DNA of 64,000 nt from Urophycis tenuis (GCA_036785325.1 JAXIVH010000050.1:496001-560000); one strand, 5' to 3'; shown: positions 21,883-35,240, counted from the stretch's first letter. Made by a program: numbers and translations. Notes: generated by a model not told the origin, from the letters alone.

Positions 21883-24008
21883 CCAACAGAACACACATGA
21901 ATCAGCTTATTATTTCGACGACCCATGGGCAAATATAGTCATGCCATACGTCGTTGGAAAGCTTAGATTTCCCCGTTTAAAATGAGCCAATCTCCGAGCA
22001 ATTTGGTTGCTCACAGACAAATCTGCGTCAGGTTGACTGAAGTCTACACAGCAGCTAAAGACATACCTTCAACGTTTCAATTAACATCAATCTTTCCTTA
22101 CAGAACACAAATGAATTAGCTTAGTATTTCAACGACCCTTTAGTGAATATAGTCTTGCCATACGCCGTTGGAAAGCTTAGATTTCCCCGCTTAAAATGAG
22201 CCCATCCGCGAGCAGTCTGGTTGATCACAGACTAAACTGCGTCAGGTTGAATGAAGTCTACCCAGCAGCCAAAAACATACCTTTAACGTTTCAATTAACA
22301 TCAATCTTTCCTTACAGAACACAAATTAATTAGCTTAGTATTTCAACGGCCCTTTGGTGAATATAGTCTTACCATACGCCGTTGAAAAGCTTAGATTTCC
22401 CTGCTTAAAATGAGCCCATCCGCCAGCAGTCTGGTTGATCACAGACTAAACTGCGTCAGGTTGACTGAAATCTACCCAGCAGCTAAAAACATACCTTCAA
22501 CGTTTCAATTAACATCAATCTTTCCTTACAGAACACAAATTAATTAGCTTAGTATTTCAACGACCCTTTGGTGAATATAGTCTTGCCATACGCCGTTGGA
22601 AAGCTTAGATTTCCCCGCTTATAATGAGCCCATCCCCGAGCAATTTGGTTGCTCACAGACAAAACTGTGTCAGGTTGAGTGAAGTCTACCCAGCAGCTAA
22701 AAACATACCTTTAACGTTTCAATTAACATCAATCTTTCCTTACAGAACACAAATTAATTAGCTTAGTATTTCAACGGCCCTTTGGTGAATATAGTCTTGC
22801 CATACGCCGTTGGAAAGCTTAGATTTCCCCGCTTATAATGAGCCCATCCCTGAGCAATTTGGTTGCTCACAGACAAATCTGCGTCAGGTTGACTGAAGTC
22901 TACACAGCAGCTAAAGACATACCTTCAACGTTTCAATTAACATCAATCTTTCCTTACAGAACACAAATTAATTAGCTTAGTATTTCAACGTGCCATTGGT
23001 TTATATAGTCTTTCCATACGCCGTTGGAAAGCTTTGATTTCCCCGCTTAAAATGAGCCCATCCGCGAGCAGTCTGGTTGATCACAGACTAAACTGCGTCA
23101 GGTTGACTGAAGTCTACCCAGCAGCTAAAAACATACCTTCAACGTTTCAATTAACATCAATCTTTCCTTACAGAACACAAATTAATTAGCTTAGTATTTC
23201 AATGACCCATGAGTCAATATAGTCTTGCCATAGGCCGTTGGAAAGCTTAGATTTCCCCGCTTAAAATGAGCCCATCCGCGAGCAGTCTGGTTGATCACAG
23301 ACTAAACTGCGTCAGGTTGAATGAAGTCTACCCAGCAGCTAAAAACATACCTTTAACGTTTCAATTAACATCAATCTTTCCTTACAGAACACAAATTAAT
23401 TAGCTTAGTATTTCAAAGGCCCTTTGGTGAATATAGTCTTGCCATACGCCGTTGAAAAGCTTAGATTTCCCCGCTTATAATGAGCCCATCCCCAAGCAAT
23501 TTGGTTGCTCAGAGACAAAACTGTGTCAGGTTGACTGAAGTCTACCCAGCAGCTAAAAACATACCTTCAACGTTTCAATTAACATCAGTCTTTCCTTACA
23601 GATCACAAATTAATTAGCTTAGTATTTCAACGACCAATGAGTCAATATAGTCTTGCCATACGCCGTTGGAAAGCTTAGATTTCCCCGCTTAAAATGAGCC
23701 CATCCGCGAGCAGTCTGCTTGCTCACAGACAAAACTGCGTCAGGTTGACTGAAGTCTACCCAGCAGCTAAAAACATACCTTCAACGTTTCAATTAAGATC
23801 AATCTTTCAATAAAGAACAGAAATTAATTAGCTTAGTATTTCAACGACCCATGACTCAATATAGTCTTGCCATACGCCGTTGGGAACCTTAGATTTCCCC
23901 GCTTAAAATGAGCCCATCCCCGAGCAATTTGGTTGCTCACAGACAAAACTGCGTCAGGTTCACTGAAGTCTACCCAGCAGCTAAAAACATACCTTCAACT
24001 TTCCAATT
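21883..24008 (+). repeat. 214-bp satellite run S6, 10 monomers
   Basis: The length is exactly 10 x 214 minus 14. A type B monomer (near 23798) lies just before the next module. Confidence 0.95.
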
Positions 24009-24257
24009 CACGCGTTTATTTGTAACACGTGTAGCTATGATAAAGGACACATGTTTTGGCCTGTTTTATTATTCATAGTTGGCTTAACAGTAATAGAATA
24101 TTATTATATGCTATAAGTGACCAGACGTCCGAGATCAAAACTGGGAGCATAATCCCCGAGAAGGGGGAAAAAAAGGGTCAGCTATGTTTAAGTATATATA
24201 TATATGTGTGTGTATATATAAGTGTGTGTGTGTGTGTGTATATATGCGCGCGCGCGC

Positions 24258-24288
<31 letters not shown>

Positions 24289-24985
24289 AATCACTTACTT
24301 GGAACGGCATGATCCCATATCGCTGTGAAGGGATGGCGTTAACCAGGTGGGCGTGCAACCCCTCGAGAGAGTTGCTGCCTCGCCGGCACTTGTACTTGTT
24401 CAGCCGGATGCAGTTCTTCACAACCACCTTCACAGAGACATACAGCCGTATGCCAGGGGGGTCCTGTAACACACAACCTATTGCAAGGTCCTCATTTATG
24501 CTGGTGTCATTTTGAAATGTTACCATATACAAGTTTGAATGGTTTTGACACACGATGACTGCAGAGACAGCTGCAGGATGGCCCACGAAGCAGGACGGAG
24601 GGGGCCTGTGGCTGTGCGGGGAGGACCAGCGGTATGGGTGCTGCCGACACAGGGGGCGGGCGGGCCACAGGCTGACGCAGCAGGAGGCCTCGGCTGGAGG
24701 CGGGTGGGCGCAGGAGGCTTCGGCCGGGTGGAGGACGACAACGCAGTGGGCTGAACGGGCCGGTTGGTGGGAGTCACAGGCTCTGGCTCATCAACAAATA
24801 ACCTGGAAATATAAAATACACACGTGATCAGTATTGATATTGATATCTTTTATAAGAACACTGTTCATACTGTTTACACTTTTTATACAACTGTTTATAC
24901 AATGTCCATACTGTTTATTTATTAATGTTTATCACTGACAATAAAGTTGACTTGGTAGGACTTGTGTGCTATTTTCTTTCCACAG
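24009..24985. repeat. composite module U7
   Basis: Module of 977 bp with exon A at 24299-24558, open without stop (GIRLYV variant). The poly-T of the left end is short (CGCGTTTATTTG). The right part ends GACAATAAAGTTGACTTGGTAGG, shared only with module U17. Confidence 0.9.
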
Positions 24986-26255
24986 CCAACAGAACACACA
25001 TGAATCAGCTTATTATTTCGACGACCCGTGGGCAAATATAGTCATGCCATACGCCGTTGGAAAGCTTAGATTTCCCCGCTTAAAATGAGCTCATCCCTGA
25101 CCAATTTGGTTGCTCACAGACAAAACTGCGTCAGGTTGACTGAAGTCTACCCAGCAGCTAAAAACATACCTTCAACGTTTCAATTAACATCAATCTTTCC
25201 TTATAGAACACAAATTAATTAGCTTAGTATTTCAACGACCCATGAGTCAATATAGTCTTGCCATACGCTGTTGGAAAGCTTAGATTTCCCTGCTTAAAAT
25301 GAGCCCATCCCCGAGCAGTCTGGTTGCTCACAGACTAAACTGCGTCAGGTTGAATGAAGTCTACCCAGCAGCTAAAAACATACCTTCAACGTTTCAATTA
25401 AGATCAATCTCTCAATAAAGAACAGAAATTAATTAGCTGAGTATTTCAACGACCCATGAGTCAATATAGTCTTGCCATACGGCGTTGGAAAGCTTAGATT
25501 TCCCCGCTTAATATGAGCCCATCCGCGAGCAGTCTGGTTGATCACAGACTAAACTGCGTCAGGTTGAATGAAGTCTACCCAGCAGCTAAAAACATACCTT
25601 CAACGTTTCAATTAACATCAATCTTTCCTTACAGAACACAAATTAATTAGCTTAGTATTTCAACGGGCCATTGGTGAATATAGTCTTGCCATACGCCGTT
25701 GAAAAGCTTAGATTTCCCCGCTTAAAATGAGCCCATCCGCGAGCAGTCTGGTTGATCACAGACTAAACTGCGTCAGGTTGACTGAAGTCTACCCAGCAGC
25801 TAAAAACATACCTTCAACGTTTCAATTAACATCAATCTTTCCTTACAGAACACAAATGAATTAGCTTAGTATTTCAACGACCCATGAGTCAATATAGTCT
25901 TGAAATACGCCGTTAGAAAGCTTAGATTCCCCCGCTTACAATGAGCCCATCCCCGACCAATTTGGTTGCTCACAGACAAAACTGCGTCAGGTTGACTGAA
26001 GTCTACCCAGCAGCTAAAAACATACCATCAACGTTTCAATTAACATCAATCTTTCCTAACTGAACACAAAATAATTAGCTTAGTATTTCAACGACCCATG
26101 AATCAATATAGTCTTGCAATACGCCGTTAGAAAGCTTAGATTCCCCCGCTTAAAATGAGCCCATCCGCGAGCAATTTGGTTGCTCACAGACAAAACTGCG
26201 TCAGGTTGACTGAAGTCTACCCAGCAGCTAAAAACATACCTTCAACGTTTCAATT
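24986..26255 (+). repeat. 214-bp satellite run S7, 6 monomers
   Basis: The length is exactly 6 x 214 minus 14. The first part to about 25937 is nearly identical to 51793-52744. A type B monomer lies near 25399. Confidence 0.95.
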
Positions 26256-26493
26256 CACACGTTTTTTTTGTAATACGTGTAGCTATGATAAAGGACACAT
26301 GTTTTGGCCTGTTTTATTATTCATAGTTGGCTTAACAGTAATAGAATATTATTATATGCTACAAGTGACCAGACGTCCGAGATCAAAACTGGGAGCATAA
26401 TGCCCGAGAAGGGGGAAAAAAAGGGTCAGCTATGTTTAAGTATATATATATATATGTGTGTGTATATATGCGTGTGTGTGTGTGTATATATGC

Positions 26494-26534
<41 letters not shown>

Positions 26535-27232
26535 AATTACTTACTTGGAACGGCATGATCCCACATCGCTGTGAAGGGACGGCGTTAACCAGGTGGGCGT
26601 GCAACCCCTCGAGAGAGTTGCTGCCTCGCCGGCACTTGTACTTGTTCAGCCGGATGCAGTTCTTCACAACCACCTTCACAGAGACATACAGCTGTACGCC
26701 AGGGGGGTCCTGTAACACACAACCTATTGCAAGGTCCTCATTTATACTGGTGTCATTTTGAAATGTTACCATATACAAGTTTGAATGGTTTTGACACACG
26801 ATGACTGCAGAGACAGCTGCAGGATGGCCCACGAAGCAGGACGGAGGGGGCCTGTGGCTGTGCGGGGAGGACCAGCGGTATGGGTGCTGCCGACACAGGG
26901 GGCGGGCGGGCCACAGGCTGACGCAGCAGGAGGCCTCGGCTGGAGGCGGGTGGGCGCAGGAGGCTTCGGCCGGGTGGAGGACGACAACGCAGTGGGCTGA
27001 ACGGGCCGGTTGGTGGGAGTCACAGGCTCCGGCTCATCAACAAATAATCTGGAAATATAAAATACACACGTGATCAGTATTGATATTGATATCTTTTATA
27101 AGAACACTGTTCATACTGTTTACACTTTTTATACAACTGTTTATACAATGTCCATACTGTTTATTTATTAATGTTTATCACTGAAAAATAAAGGTGACTT
27201 GGTATGACTTGTGTGCTATTTTCTTTCCACAG
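26256..27232. repeat. composite module U8
   Basis: Module of 977 bp with exon A at 26545-26804, open (GVQLYV and SQRCGIMPFQ variants). Left end has CACACG in place of CACGCG. Confidence 0.9.
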
Positions 27233-28074
27233 CCAACAGAACACACATGAATCAGCTTATTATTTCGACGACCCGTGGGCAAATATAGTCATGCCATACG
27301 CCGTTGGAAAGCTTAGATTTCCCCGCTTAAAATGAGCCCATCTTTGACCAATTTGGTTGCTCACAGACAAAACTGCGTCAGGTTGACTGAAGTCTACCCA
27401 GCAGCTAAAAACATACCTTCAACGTTTCAATTAAGATCAATCTTTCAATAAAGAACAGAAATTAATTAGCTTAGTATTTCAACAACCCATGAGTCAATAT
27501 AGTCTTGCCATACGCCGTTGGAAAGCTTAGATTTCCCCGCTTAAAATGAGCCCATCCGCGAGCAGTCTGGTTGATCACAGACTAAACTGCGTCAGGTTGC
27601 CTGAAGTCCACCCAGCAGCTAAAAACATACCTTCAACGTTTCAATTAACATCAATCTTTCCTTAGAGAACACAAATTAATTAGCTTAGTATTTCAACGAC
27701 CCATGAGTCAATATAGTCTTTCCATACGCCGTTGGAAAGCTTAGATTTCCCCGCTTAAAATGAGCCCATCCGCGAGCAGTCTGGTTGATCACAGACTAAA
27801 CTGCGTCAGGTTGAATGAAGTCTACCCAGCAGCTTAAAACATACCTTTAACGTTTCAATTGACATCAATCTTTCCTTACAGAACACAAATTAATTAGCTT
27901 AGTATTTCAACGGGCCATTGGTGAATATAGTCTTGCCATACGCCATTGAAAAGCTTAGATTTCCCCGCTTATAATGAGCCCATCCCCAAGCAATTTGGTT
28001 GCTCAGAGACAAAACTGTGTCAGGTTGACTGAAGTCTACCCAGCAGCTAAAAACATACCTTCAACGTTTCAATT
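27233..28074 (+). repeat. 214-bp satellite run S8, 4 monomers
   Basis: The length is exactly 4 x 214 minus 14. A type B monomer lies near 27431, at the start of the run. Confidence 0.95.
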
Positions 28075-28322
28075 CACGCGTTTTTTTTGTAATACGTGTA
28101 GCTATGATAAAGGACACATGTTTTGGCCTGTTTTATTATTCATAGTTGGCTTAACAGTAATAGAATATTATTATATGCTATAAGTGACCAGACGTCCGAG
28201 ATCAAAACTGGGAGCATAATCCCCGAGAAGGGGGAAAAAAAGGGTCAGCTATGTTTAAGTATATATATATATGTGTGTGTATATATGCGAGTGTGTGTAT
28301 GTGTGTGTATATATGCGCACGC

Positions 28323-28373
<51 letters not shown>

Positions 28374-29071
28374 AATTACTTACTTGGAACGGCATGATCC
28401 CACATCGCTGTGAAGGGACGGCGTTAACCAGGTGGGCGTGCAACCCCTCGAGAGAGTTGCTGCCTCGCCGGCACTTGTACTTGTTCAGCCGGATGCAGTT
28501 CTTCACAACCACCTTCACAGAGACATACAGCTGTATGCCAGGGGGGTCCTGTAACACACAACCTATTGCAAGGTCCTCATTTATGCTGGTGTCATTTTGA
28601 AATGTTACCATATACAAGTTTGAATGGTTTTGACACACGATGACTGCAGAGACAGCTGCAGGATGGCCCACGAAGCAGGACGGAGGGGGCCTGTGGCTGT
28701 GCGGGGAGGACCAGCGGTATGGGTGCTGCCGACACAGGGGGCGGGCGGGCCACAGGCTGACGCAGCAGGAGGCCTCGGCTGGAGGCGGGTGGGCGCAGGA
28801 GGCTTCGGCCGGGTGGAGGACGACAACGCAGTGGGCTGAACGGGCCGGTTGGTGGGAGTCACAGGCTCTGGCTCATCAACAAATAACCTGGAAATATAAA
28901 ATACACACGTGATCAGTATTGATATTGATATCTTTTATAAGAACACTGTTCATACCGTTTACACTTTTTATACAACTGTTTATACAATGTCCATACTGTT
29001 TATTTATTAATGTTTATCACTGAAAAATAAAGGTGACTTGGTATGACTTGTGTGCTATTTTCTTTCCACAG
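28075..29071. repeat. composite module U9
   Basis: Module of 997 bp with exon A at 28384-28643, open (SQRCGIMPFQ variant shared with U8). The left part resembles U2, including the TATGTGTGTG interruption of the GT tract. Confidence 0.9.
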
Positions 29072-30127
29072 CCAACAGAACACACATGAATCAGCTTATT
29101 ATTTCGACGACCCATGGGCAAATATAGTCATGCCATACGTCGTTGGAAAGCTTAGATTTCCCCGTTTAAAATGAGCCCATCTCCGAGCAATTTGGTTGCT
29201 CACAGACAAATCTGCGTCAGGTTGACTGAAGTCTACACAGCAGCTAAAGACATACCTTCAACGTTTCAATTAACATCAATCTTTCCTTACAGAACACAAA
29301 TTAATTAGCTTAGTATTTCAACGACCCTTTAGTGAATATAGTCTTGCCATACGCCGTTGGAAAGCTTAGATTTCCCCGCTTAAAATGAGCCCATCCTCGA
29401 GCAGTCTGGTTGATCACAGACTAAACTGCGTCAGGTTGACTGAAGTCTACCCAGCAGCTAAAAACATACCTTCAACGTTTCAATTAACATCAATCTTTCC
29501 TTACAGAACACAAATTAATTAGCTTAGTATTTCAACGACCCATGAGTCAATATACTCTTGCCATACGCCGTTGGAAAGCTTAGATTTCCCCGCTTAAAAT
29601 GAGCCCATCCGCGAGCAGTCTGGTTGATCACAGACTAAACTGCGTCAGGTTGAATGAAGTCTACCCAGCAGCTAAAAACATACCTTTAACGTTTCAATTG
29701 ACATCAATCTTTCCTTACAGAACACAAATTAATTAGCTTAGTATTTCAACGGGCCATTGGTGAATATAGTCTTGCCATACGCCGTTGAAAAGCTTAGATT
29801 TCCCCGCTTAAAATGAGCCCATCCGCGAGCAGTCTGGTTGATCACAGACTAAACTGCGTCAGGTTGACTGAAGTCTACCCAGCAGCTAAAAACATACCTT
29901 CAACGTTTCAATTAAGATCAATCTTTCAATAAAGAACAGAAATTAATTAGCTTAGTATTTCAACGACCCATGACTCAATATAGTCTTGCCATACGCCGTT
30001 GGGAACCTTAGATTTCCCCGCTTAAAATGAGCCCATCCGCGAGCAATTTGGTTGCTCACAGACTAAACTGCGTCAGGTTGAATGAAGTCTACCCAGCAGC
30101 TAAAAACATACCTTCAACTTTTCAATT
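29072..30127 (+). repeat. 214-bp satellite run S9, 5 monomers
   Basis: The length is exactly 5 x 214 minus 14. The last full monomer (near 29911) is type B. The left breakpoint of the 7-kb duplication lies at about 29398. Confidence 0.95.
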
Positions 30128-30367
30128 CACGCGTTTTTTTTGTAATACGTGTAGCTATGATAAAGGACACATGTTTTGGCCTGTTTTATTATTCATAGTT
30201 GGCTTAACAGTAATAGAATATTATTATATGCTATAAGTGACCAGACGTCCGAGATCAAAACTGGGAGCATAATCCCCGAGAAGGGGGAAAAAAAGGGTCA
30301 GCTATGTTTAAGTATATATATATATGTGTGTGTATATATAAGTGTGTGTGTGTGTGTATATATGCGC

Positions 30368-30410
<43 letters not shown>

Positions 30411-31108
30411 AATCACTTACTTGGAACGGCATGATCCCACATCGCTGTGAAGGGACGGCGTTAACCAGGTGGGCGTGCAACCCCTCGAGAGAGTTGCTGC
30501 CTCACCGGCACTTGTACTTGTTCAGCCGGATGCAGTTCTTCACAACCACCTTCACAGAGACATACAGCTGTATGCCAGGGGGGTCATGTAACACACAACC
30601 TATTGCAAGGTCCTCATTTATGCTGGTGTCATTTTGAAATGTTACCATATACAAGTTTGAATGGTTTTGACACACGATGACTGCAGAGACAGCTGCAGGA
30701 TGGCCCACGAAGCAGGACGGAGGGGGCCTGTGGCTGTGCGGGGAGGACCAGCGGTATGGGTGCTGCCGACACAGGGGGCGGGCGGGCCACAGGCTGACGC
30801 AGCAGGAGGCCTCGGCTGGAGGCGGGTGGGCGCAGGAGGCTTCGGCCGGGTGGAGGACGACAACGAAGTGGGCTGAACGGGCCGGTTGGTGGGAGTCACA
30901 GGCTCTGGCTCATCAACAAATAACCTGGAAATATAAAATACACACGTGATCAGTATTGATATTGATATCTTTTATAAGAACACTGTTCATACCGTTTACA
31001 CTTTTTATACAACTGTTTATACAATGTCCATACTGTTTATTTATTAATGTTTATCACTGAAAAATAAAGGTGACTTGGTATGACTTGTGTGCTATTTTCT
31101 TTCCACAG
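30128..31108. repeat. composite module U10
   Basis: Module of 981 bp with exon A at 30421-30680, carrying the TGA stop. Equivalent to U12 in the second copy of the duplication. Confidence 0.9.
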
Positions 31109-31522
31109 CCAACAGAACACACATGAATCAGCTTATTATTTCGACGACCCATGGGCAAATATAGTCACGCCATACGTCGTTGGAAAGCTTAGATTTCCCC
31201 GTTTAAAATGAGCCCATCTCCGAGAAATTTGGTTGCTCACAGACAAATCTGCGTCAGGTTGACTGAAGTCTACACAGCAGCTAAAGACATACCTTCAACG
31301 TTTCAATTAACATCAATCTTTCCTTACAGAACACAAATGAATTAGCTTAGTATTTCAACGACCCTTTAGTGAATATAGACTTGCCATACGCCGTTGGAAA
31401 GCTTAGATTTCCCCGCTTAAAATGAGCCCATCCGCGAGCAGTCTGGTTGATCACAGACTAAACTGCGTCAGGTTGACTGAAGTCTACCCAGCAGCTAAAA
31501 ACATACCTTCAACTTTTCAATT
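31109..31522 (+). repeat. 214-bp satellite run S10, 2 monomers
   Basis: The length is exactly 2 x 214 minus 14. It carries TCCGAGAAATTTGG and AATATAGACTTGCC, markers shared with S12, S16 and S18. Confidence 0.95.
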
Positions 31523-31692
31523 CACGCGTTTTTTTTGTAATACGCGTAGCTCTGATAAAGGACACATGTTTTGGCCTGTTTTATTATTCATAGTTGGCTT
31601 AACAGTAATAGAATATTATTATATGCTATAAGTGACCAGACGTCCGAGATCAAACCTGGGAGCATAATCCCCGAGAAGAATCGAATACCAAG

Positions 31693-34600
31693 ATGGCGCC
31701 GCGGATGGTCGCCTCGGTGTGTTGGTGCGCGTTGTTTTGTTTTGTTTTGTGTTTAAACTCCGTCTTTTGCGATGGCACCCGGAGCTCTTTCACCAGAGAA
31801 GAGCTCATGAACATCAGGGTAACAACGCCAGAGGATTTATTTCCTACTTTCGCTCTCCCAACATTGGAAATTTTGGACATTCTGGTCAAAGGTGCGCTCA
31901 CCTTTGCTCACGCAGTAAAACGTCTGAGGAGAGGAAAACGTGCCGGTGCGCTTGTGCGTCTTCGCCAGCGCGGATTACGCACACCTCTACCGGGTATATT
32001 TCTCTCTAACGTGCGTTCACTGCCCAACAAACTGGACGAATTACAACTGCTGTTGGGAAAAAACAGGGACTTTTATTCATCCGCTGTTTTGTGCTTTACG
32101 GAGACGTGGCTTTGTGGCTTAATACTGGACTCTGCGCTGCAGCTGGCAGGCTTCCAACTCTACAGAGCGGACAGAGACGCGGAACTCTCCGGCAAAACAA
32201 AAGGTGGAGGAATCTGTTTTTACATCAACAGTGGTTGGTGCAACGACGTGACGGCGATCCAGCAGCACTGTTCTCCTGATCTGGAATCTTACTTCATAAA
32301 CTGTAAGCCCTTTTATTCACCCCGTGAGTTCGCTTCATTCATTCTGGTCGGTGTTTACATTCCACCGTCGGCCAACGTGCAGGACGCACAGCGCATGCTC
32401 GCCGACCAGATACTGTGTGTGGAGCGTACCAACCCGGACTCCTTAGTTATTGTCGTTGGTGATTTTAACAAAGGAAACCTCACTCACGAACTCCCTAAAT
32501 ATAGACAGTTTATTAAATGCCCGACCAGAGAGGAGAACATTCTGGATCACTGTTACACCACAGTCAGGGATGCCTATCACGCCGTCCCCCGTGCTGCACT
32601 GGGACACTCTGACCACGTCATGGTCCACCTGATTCCTGCGTACAGGCAGAAATTAAAGCTCTGCAAACCTGTAGTGAGGACATCAAAGAAGTGGACCAGT
32701 GAGGCCGTGGAGGATCTCCAGGCGTGTTTGGACTCTACTGACTGGGATGTGTTCAGGACTGCTACCAACAGTCTGGATGAGTACACAGAGGCTGTGACGT
32801 CCTACATCAGTTTCTGTGAGGACAACTGTATTCCAACACGCACCAGGGTGAGTTACAACAATGACAAACCCTGGTTCACAGCCAAACTCAGAAGGTTAAG
32901 GTTGGATAAGGAAGTTGCCTTCAGGAGTGGGGACAAAGACAGTTATAAAGAGGCGAAGTACAAGTTTGGCAAGGCGGTGAAAGAGGCTAAACGAGTGTAC
33001 TCTGAGAAGCTCCAACACCACTTCTCAGCCAACGACTCTGCGTCTGTCTGGAAAGGGCTTAGGCAAATCACCAACTACAAGCCTAAAGCCCCCCACTCCA
33101 TCAACGACCATCGTCTGGCCAATGACCTGAACGAGTTCTACTGCCGCTTTGAAAGACAAAGGGACAGTCCTGCAACCATCCCCCATGACACCTCCCAACA
33201 GCTCCAGCTTATCACCTCCCCCACCTCAGTGGGGGCCTGGGCACCTCCACCAATGCCAAACTTAAAGGTCCCCCCCTCGACCCCCCCACCCACCTCAGTG
33301 ACGACTCTTTCCATCCATGAGAGGGACGTCAACAAACTCTTCAGGAGACAGAACCCCCGGAAAGCTGCTGGACCGGATTCTGTCTCCCCATCCACCTTGA
33401 AGCACTGTGCTGATCAGCTGTCTCCAGTGTTCACAGACATTTTCAACACCTCACTGGAGACATGTCACGTGCCAGCCTGCTTCAAGACCTCTACCATCAT
33501 TCCTGTCCCCAAGAAGCCAAGGACCACAGGACTTAACGACTTCAGACCCGTCGCCCTGACCTCTGTGGTTATGAAGTCCTTTGAGCGCCTTGTGCTCTCA
33601 CACCTGAAAGGCATCACCGACCCCCTCCTGGACCCCCTGCAGTTTGCCTACAGAGCCAACAGGTCTGTAGACGATGCAGTCAACTTGGCCTTCCACTACA
33701 TCCTCCAGCACCTGGACTCCGCAGGAACCTACGCCAGGATCCTGTTTGTGGATTTCAGCTCTGCTTTCAACACTATCATCCCGGCTCTGCTTCAGGAGAA
33801 GCTCTCCCAGCTTAGTGTGCCTGACTCCACCTGCAGGTGGATTACAGACTTCCTGTCTGACAGGAAGCAGCATGTGAAGCTGGGAAAATGCATCTCCGAC
33901 TCACAGACCATCAGCACCGGTTCCCCCCAGGGCTGTGTTCTTTCTCCTCTGCTCTTCTCCCTGTACACAAACAGCTGCACCTCCAGTCACCAGTCCGTCA
34001 AGCTTCTGAAGTTTGCGGATGACACCACCCTCATTGGACTCATTTCTGATGGTGATGAGTCTGACTACAGGTGGGAGATAGACCATCTGGTGACATGGTG
34101 CAGCCGGAACAACCTAGAGCTCAATGCTCTAAAGACAGTGGAGATGGTTGTGGACTTCAGGAAGTACTCAGCCTCACCTGCCCCCATCACCCTCTGCGAC
34201 TACACAATTGACACTGTGGAGTCTTTCCGCTTCCTGGGAACTGTCATCTCCCAGGATCTCAAGTGGGAGCTGAACATCAGCTCCCTCATCAAGAAAGCCC
34301 AGCAGAGGATGTACTTCCTTAGGCAGCTGAAGAAATTCAACCTGCCCAGGACAATGATGGTGCACTTCTACTCCTCCATCATTGAGTCCATCCTCACCTC
34401 CTCCATCACCATCTGGTTCGCTGCTGCCACCGCCAAGGACAAGGGCAGACTGCAGCGCATCATTCGGTCTGCAGAGAAGGTGATTGGCTGCAATCTGCCG
34501 TCGCTCCAGGACCTGTACACCTCCAGGACCCTGAGGCGTGCAGGTAAGATTATGGCCGACCCCTCCCACCCCGGTCACCATCTCTTTGCATCACTCCCCT

Positions 34601-34704
34601 CTGGCAGGAGGCTGCGGTCCATCAGGACCAAAACCTCACGGCATAAGAACAGTTTTTTCCCGTCTGCCACTAGCCTTGTCAACAAGGCCCGGAGCCCCCA
34701 CTGA
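31693..34704 (+). CDS. L2 ORF: AP-like endonuclease and reverse transcriptase
   Basis: 1003 codons, uninterrupted. It would nick target DNA and copy element RNA by target-primed reverse transcription. Endonuclease motifs: SNVRSL (residue 105), FTETWL (135, catalytic Glu 137), VVGDFN (254, Asp 257 and Asn 259) and GHSDH (304). Reverse transcriptase motifs: AAGPDSVS (558), DFRPVALTS (616), FVDFSSAFNT (685, first Asp 687), GSPQGCVLSP (743) and FADDTTLIG (774, catalytic Asp pair 776-777). The first 26 residues are strongly hydrophobic with many cysteines, like a signal peptide, which is odd for this enzyme. The ATG at 31693 is chosen because it is in the AAGATGGCG word at the element start. No separate ORF1 is present. 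All key residues are intact, so activity cannot be excluded. Confidence 0.93.
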   Translation: MAPRMVASVCWCALFCFVLCLNSVFCDGTRSSFTREELMNIRVTTPEDLFPTFALPTLEILDILVKGALTFAHAVKRLRRGKRAGALVRLRQRGLRTPLPGIFLSNVRSLPNKLDELQLLLGKNRDFYSSAVLCFTETWLCGLILDSALQLAGFQLYRADRDAELSGKTKGGGICFYINSGWCNDVTAIQQHCSPDLESYFINCKPFYSPREFASFILVGVYIPPSANVQDAQRMLADQILCVERTNPDSLVIVVGDFNKGNLTHELPKYRQFIKCPTREENILDHCYTTVRDAYHAVPRAALGHSDHVMVHLIPAYRQKLKLCKPVVRTSKKWTSEAVEDLQACLDSTDWDVFRTATNSLDEYTEAVTSYISFCEDNCIPTRTRVSYNNDKPWFTAKLRRLRLDKEVAFRSGDKDSYKEAKYKFGKAVKEAKRVYSEKLQHHFSANDSASVWKGLRQITNYKPKAPHSINDHRLANDLNEFYCRFERQRDSPATIPHDTSQQLQLITSPTSVGAWAPPPMPNLKVPPSTPPPTSVTTLSIHERDVNKLFRRQNPRKAAGPDSVSPSTLKHCADQLSPVFTDIFNTSLETCHVPACFKTSTIIPVPKKPRTTGLNDFRPVALTSVVMKSFERLVLSHLKGITDPLLDPLQFAYRANRSVDDAVNLAFHYILQHLDSAGTYARILFVDFSSAFNTIIPALLQEKLSQLSVPDSTCRWITDFLSDRKQHVKLGKCISDSQTISTGSPQGCVLSPLLFSLYTNSCTSSHQSVKLLKFADDTTLIGLISDGDESDYRWEIDHLVTWCSRNNLELNALKTVEMVVDFRKYSASPAPITLCDYTIDTVESFRFLGTVISQDLKWELNISSLIKKAQQRMYFLRQLKKFNLPRTMMVHFYSSIIESILTSSITIWFAAATAKDKGRLQRIIRSAEKVIGCNLPSLQDLYTSRTLRRAGKIMADPSHPGHHLFASLPSGRRLRSIRTKTSRHKNSFFPSATSLVNKARSPH

Positions 34705-35096
34705 CACTGACTCTCTCCCTCCCCCCACACAGACCTACATGCTACATTAACGTGGCATCTTCAGATCGTCTGCGTTACATTAACGCACAGTGTGTACAGT
34801 GTGCACTCATTCGGGTCCACCATTTTTCCATTTTCCTCTGCATGCACTACTGCTCTGTATTCCATATCCATATTCATATTCATACTCATATTCATTGTAC
34901 ATTGTATATATATATTTATTTTATTTTATTATGGTTATTTTACTTTTCTACTTTTTTACTTTTTTTTTTTTTTACTTACTTATATTTTTAATACTGTTTT
35001 TTCCCTTGCACCAATTGCACCAAGTCGAATTCCTTGTAGGTGTAAACCTACTTGGCAATAAACTTGATTCTGATTCTGATTCTGATTCTGATTCTG
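34705..35096 (+). other. L2 3' untranslated region
   Basis: Contains CATATTCATATTCATA-type repeats, a poly-T run near 34965-34974, the conserved hairpin near 35038-35052, then AATAAA and four to five ATTCTG units. These features define the element end. Confidence 0.85.
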
Positions 35097-35182
35097 AAGG
35101 GGGAAAAAAAGGGTCAGCTATGTTTAAGTATATATATATATGTGTGTGTATATATGCGAGTGTGTGTGTGTGTGTGTATATA

Positions 35183-35240
<58 letters not shown>

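Larger units (their letters stand above)
31679..35096 (+). mobile_element. L2-clade LINE, apparently full length, copy 1
   Basis: About 3.4 kb. It begins 14 bp before the ORF with an AAGATGGCGCCG word (resembling a YY1 site, as at the start of some LINEs) and ends with CAATAAACTTGATTCTG repeats. The 3' region contains a small hairpin around AGGTGTAAACCT, the type of stem-loop read by the RT of L2-related elements. The target duplication is very short (AAG or GAAG). Inserted into the module at CCGAGAAG/GGGG. Confidence 0.9.
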
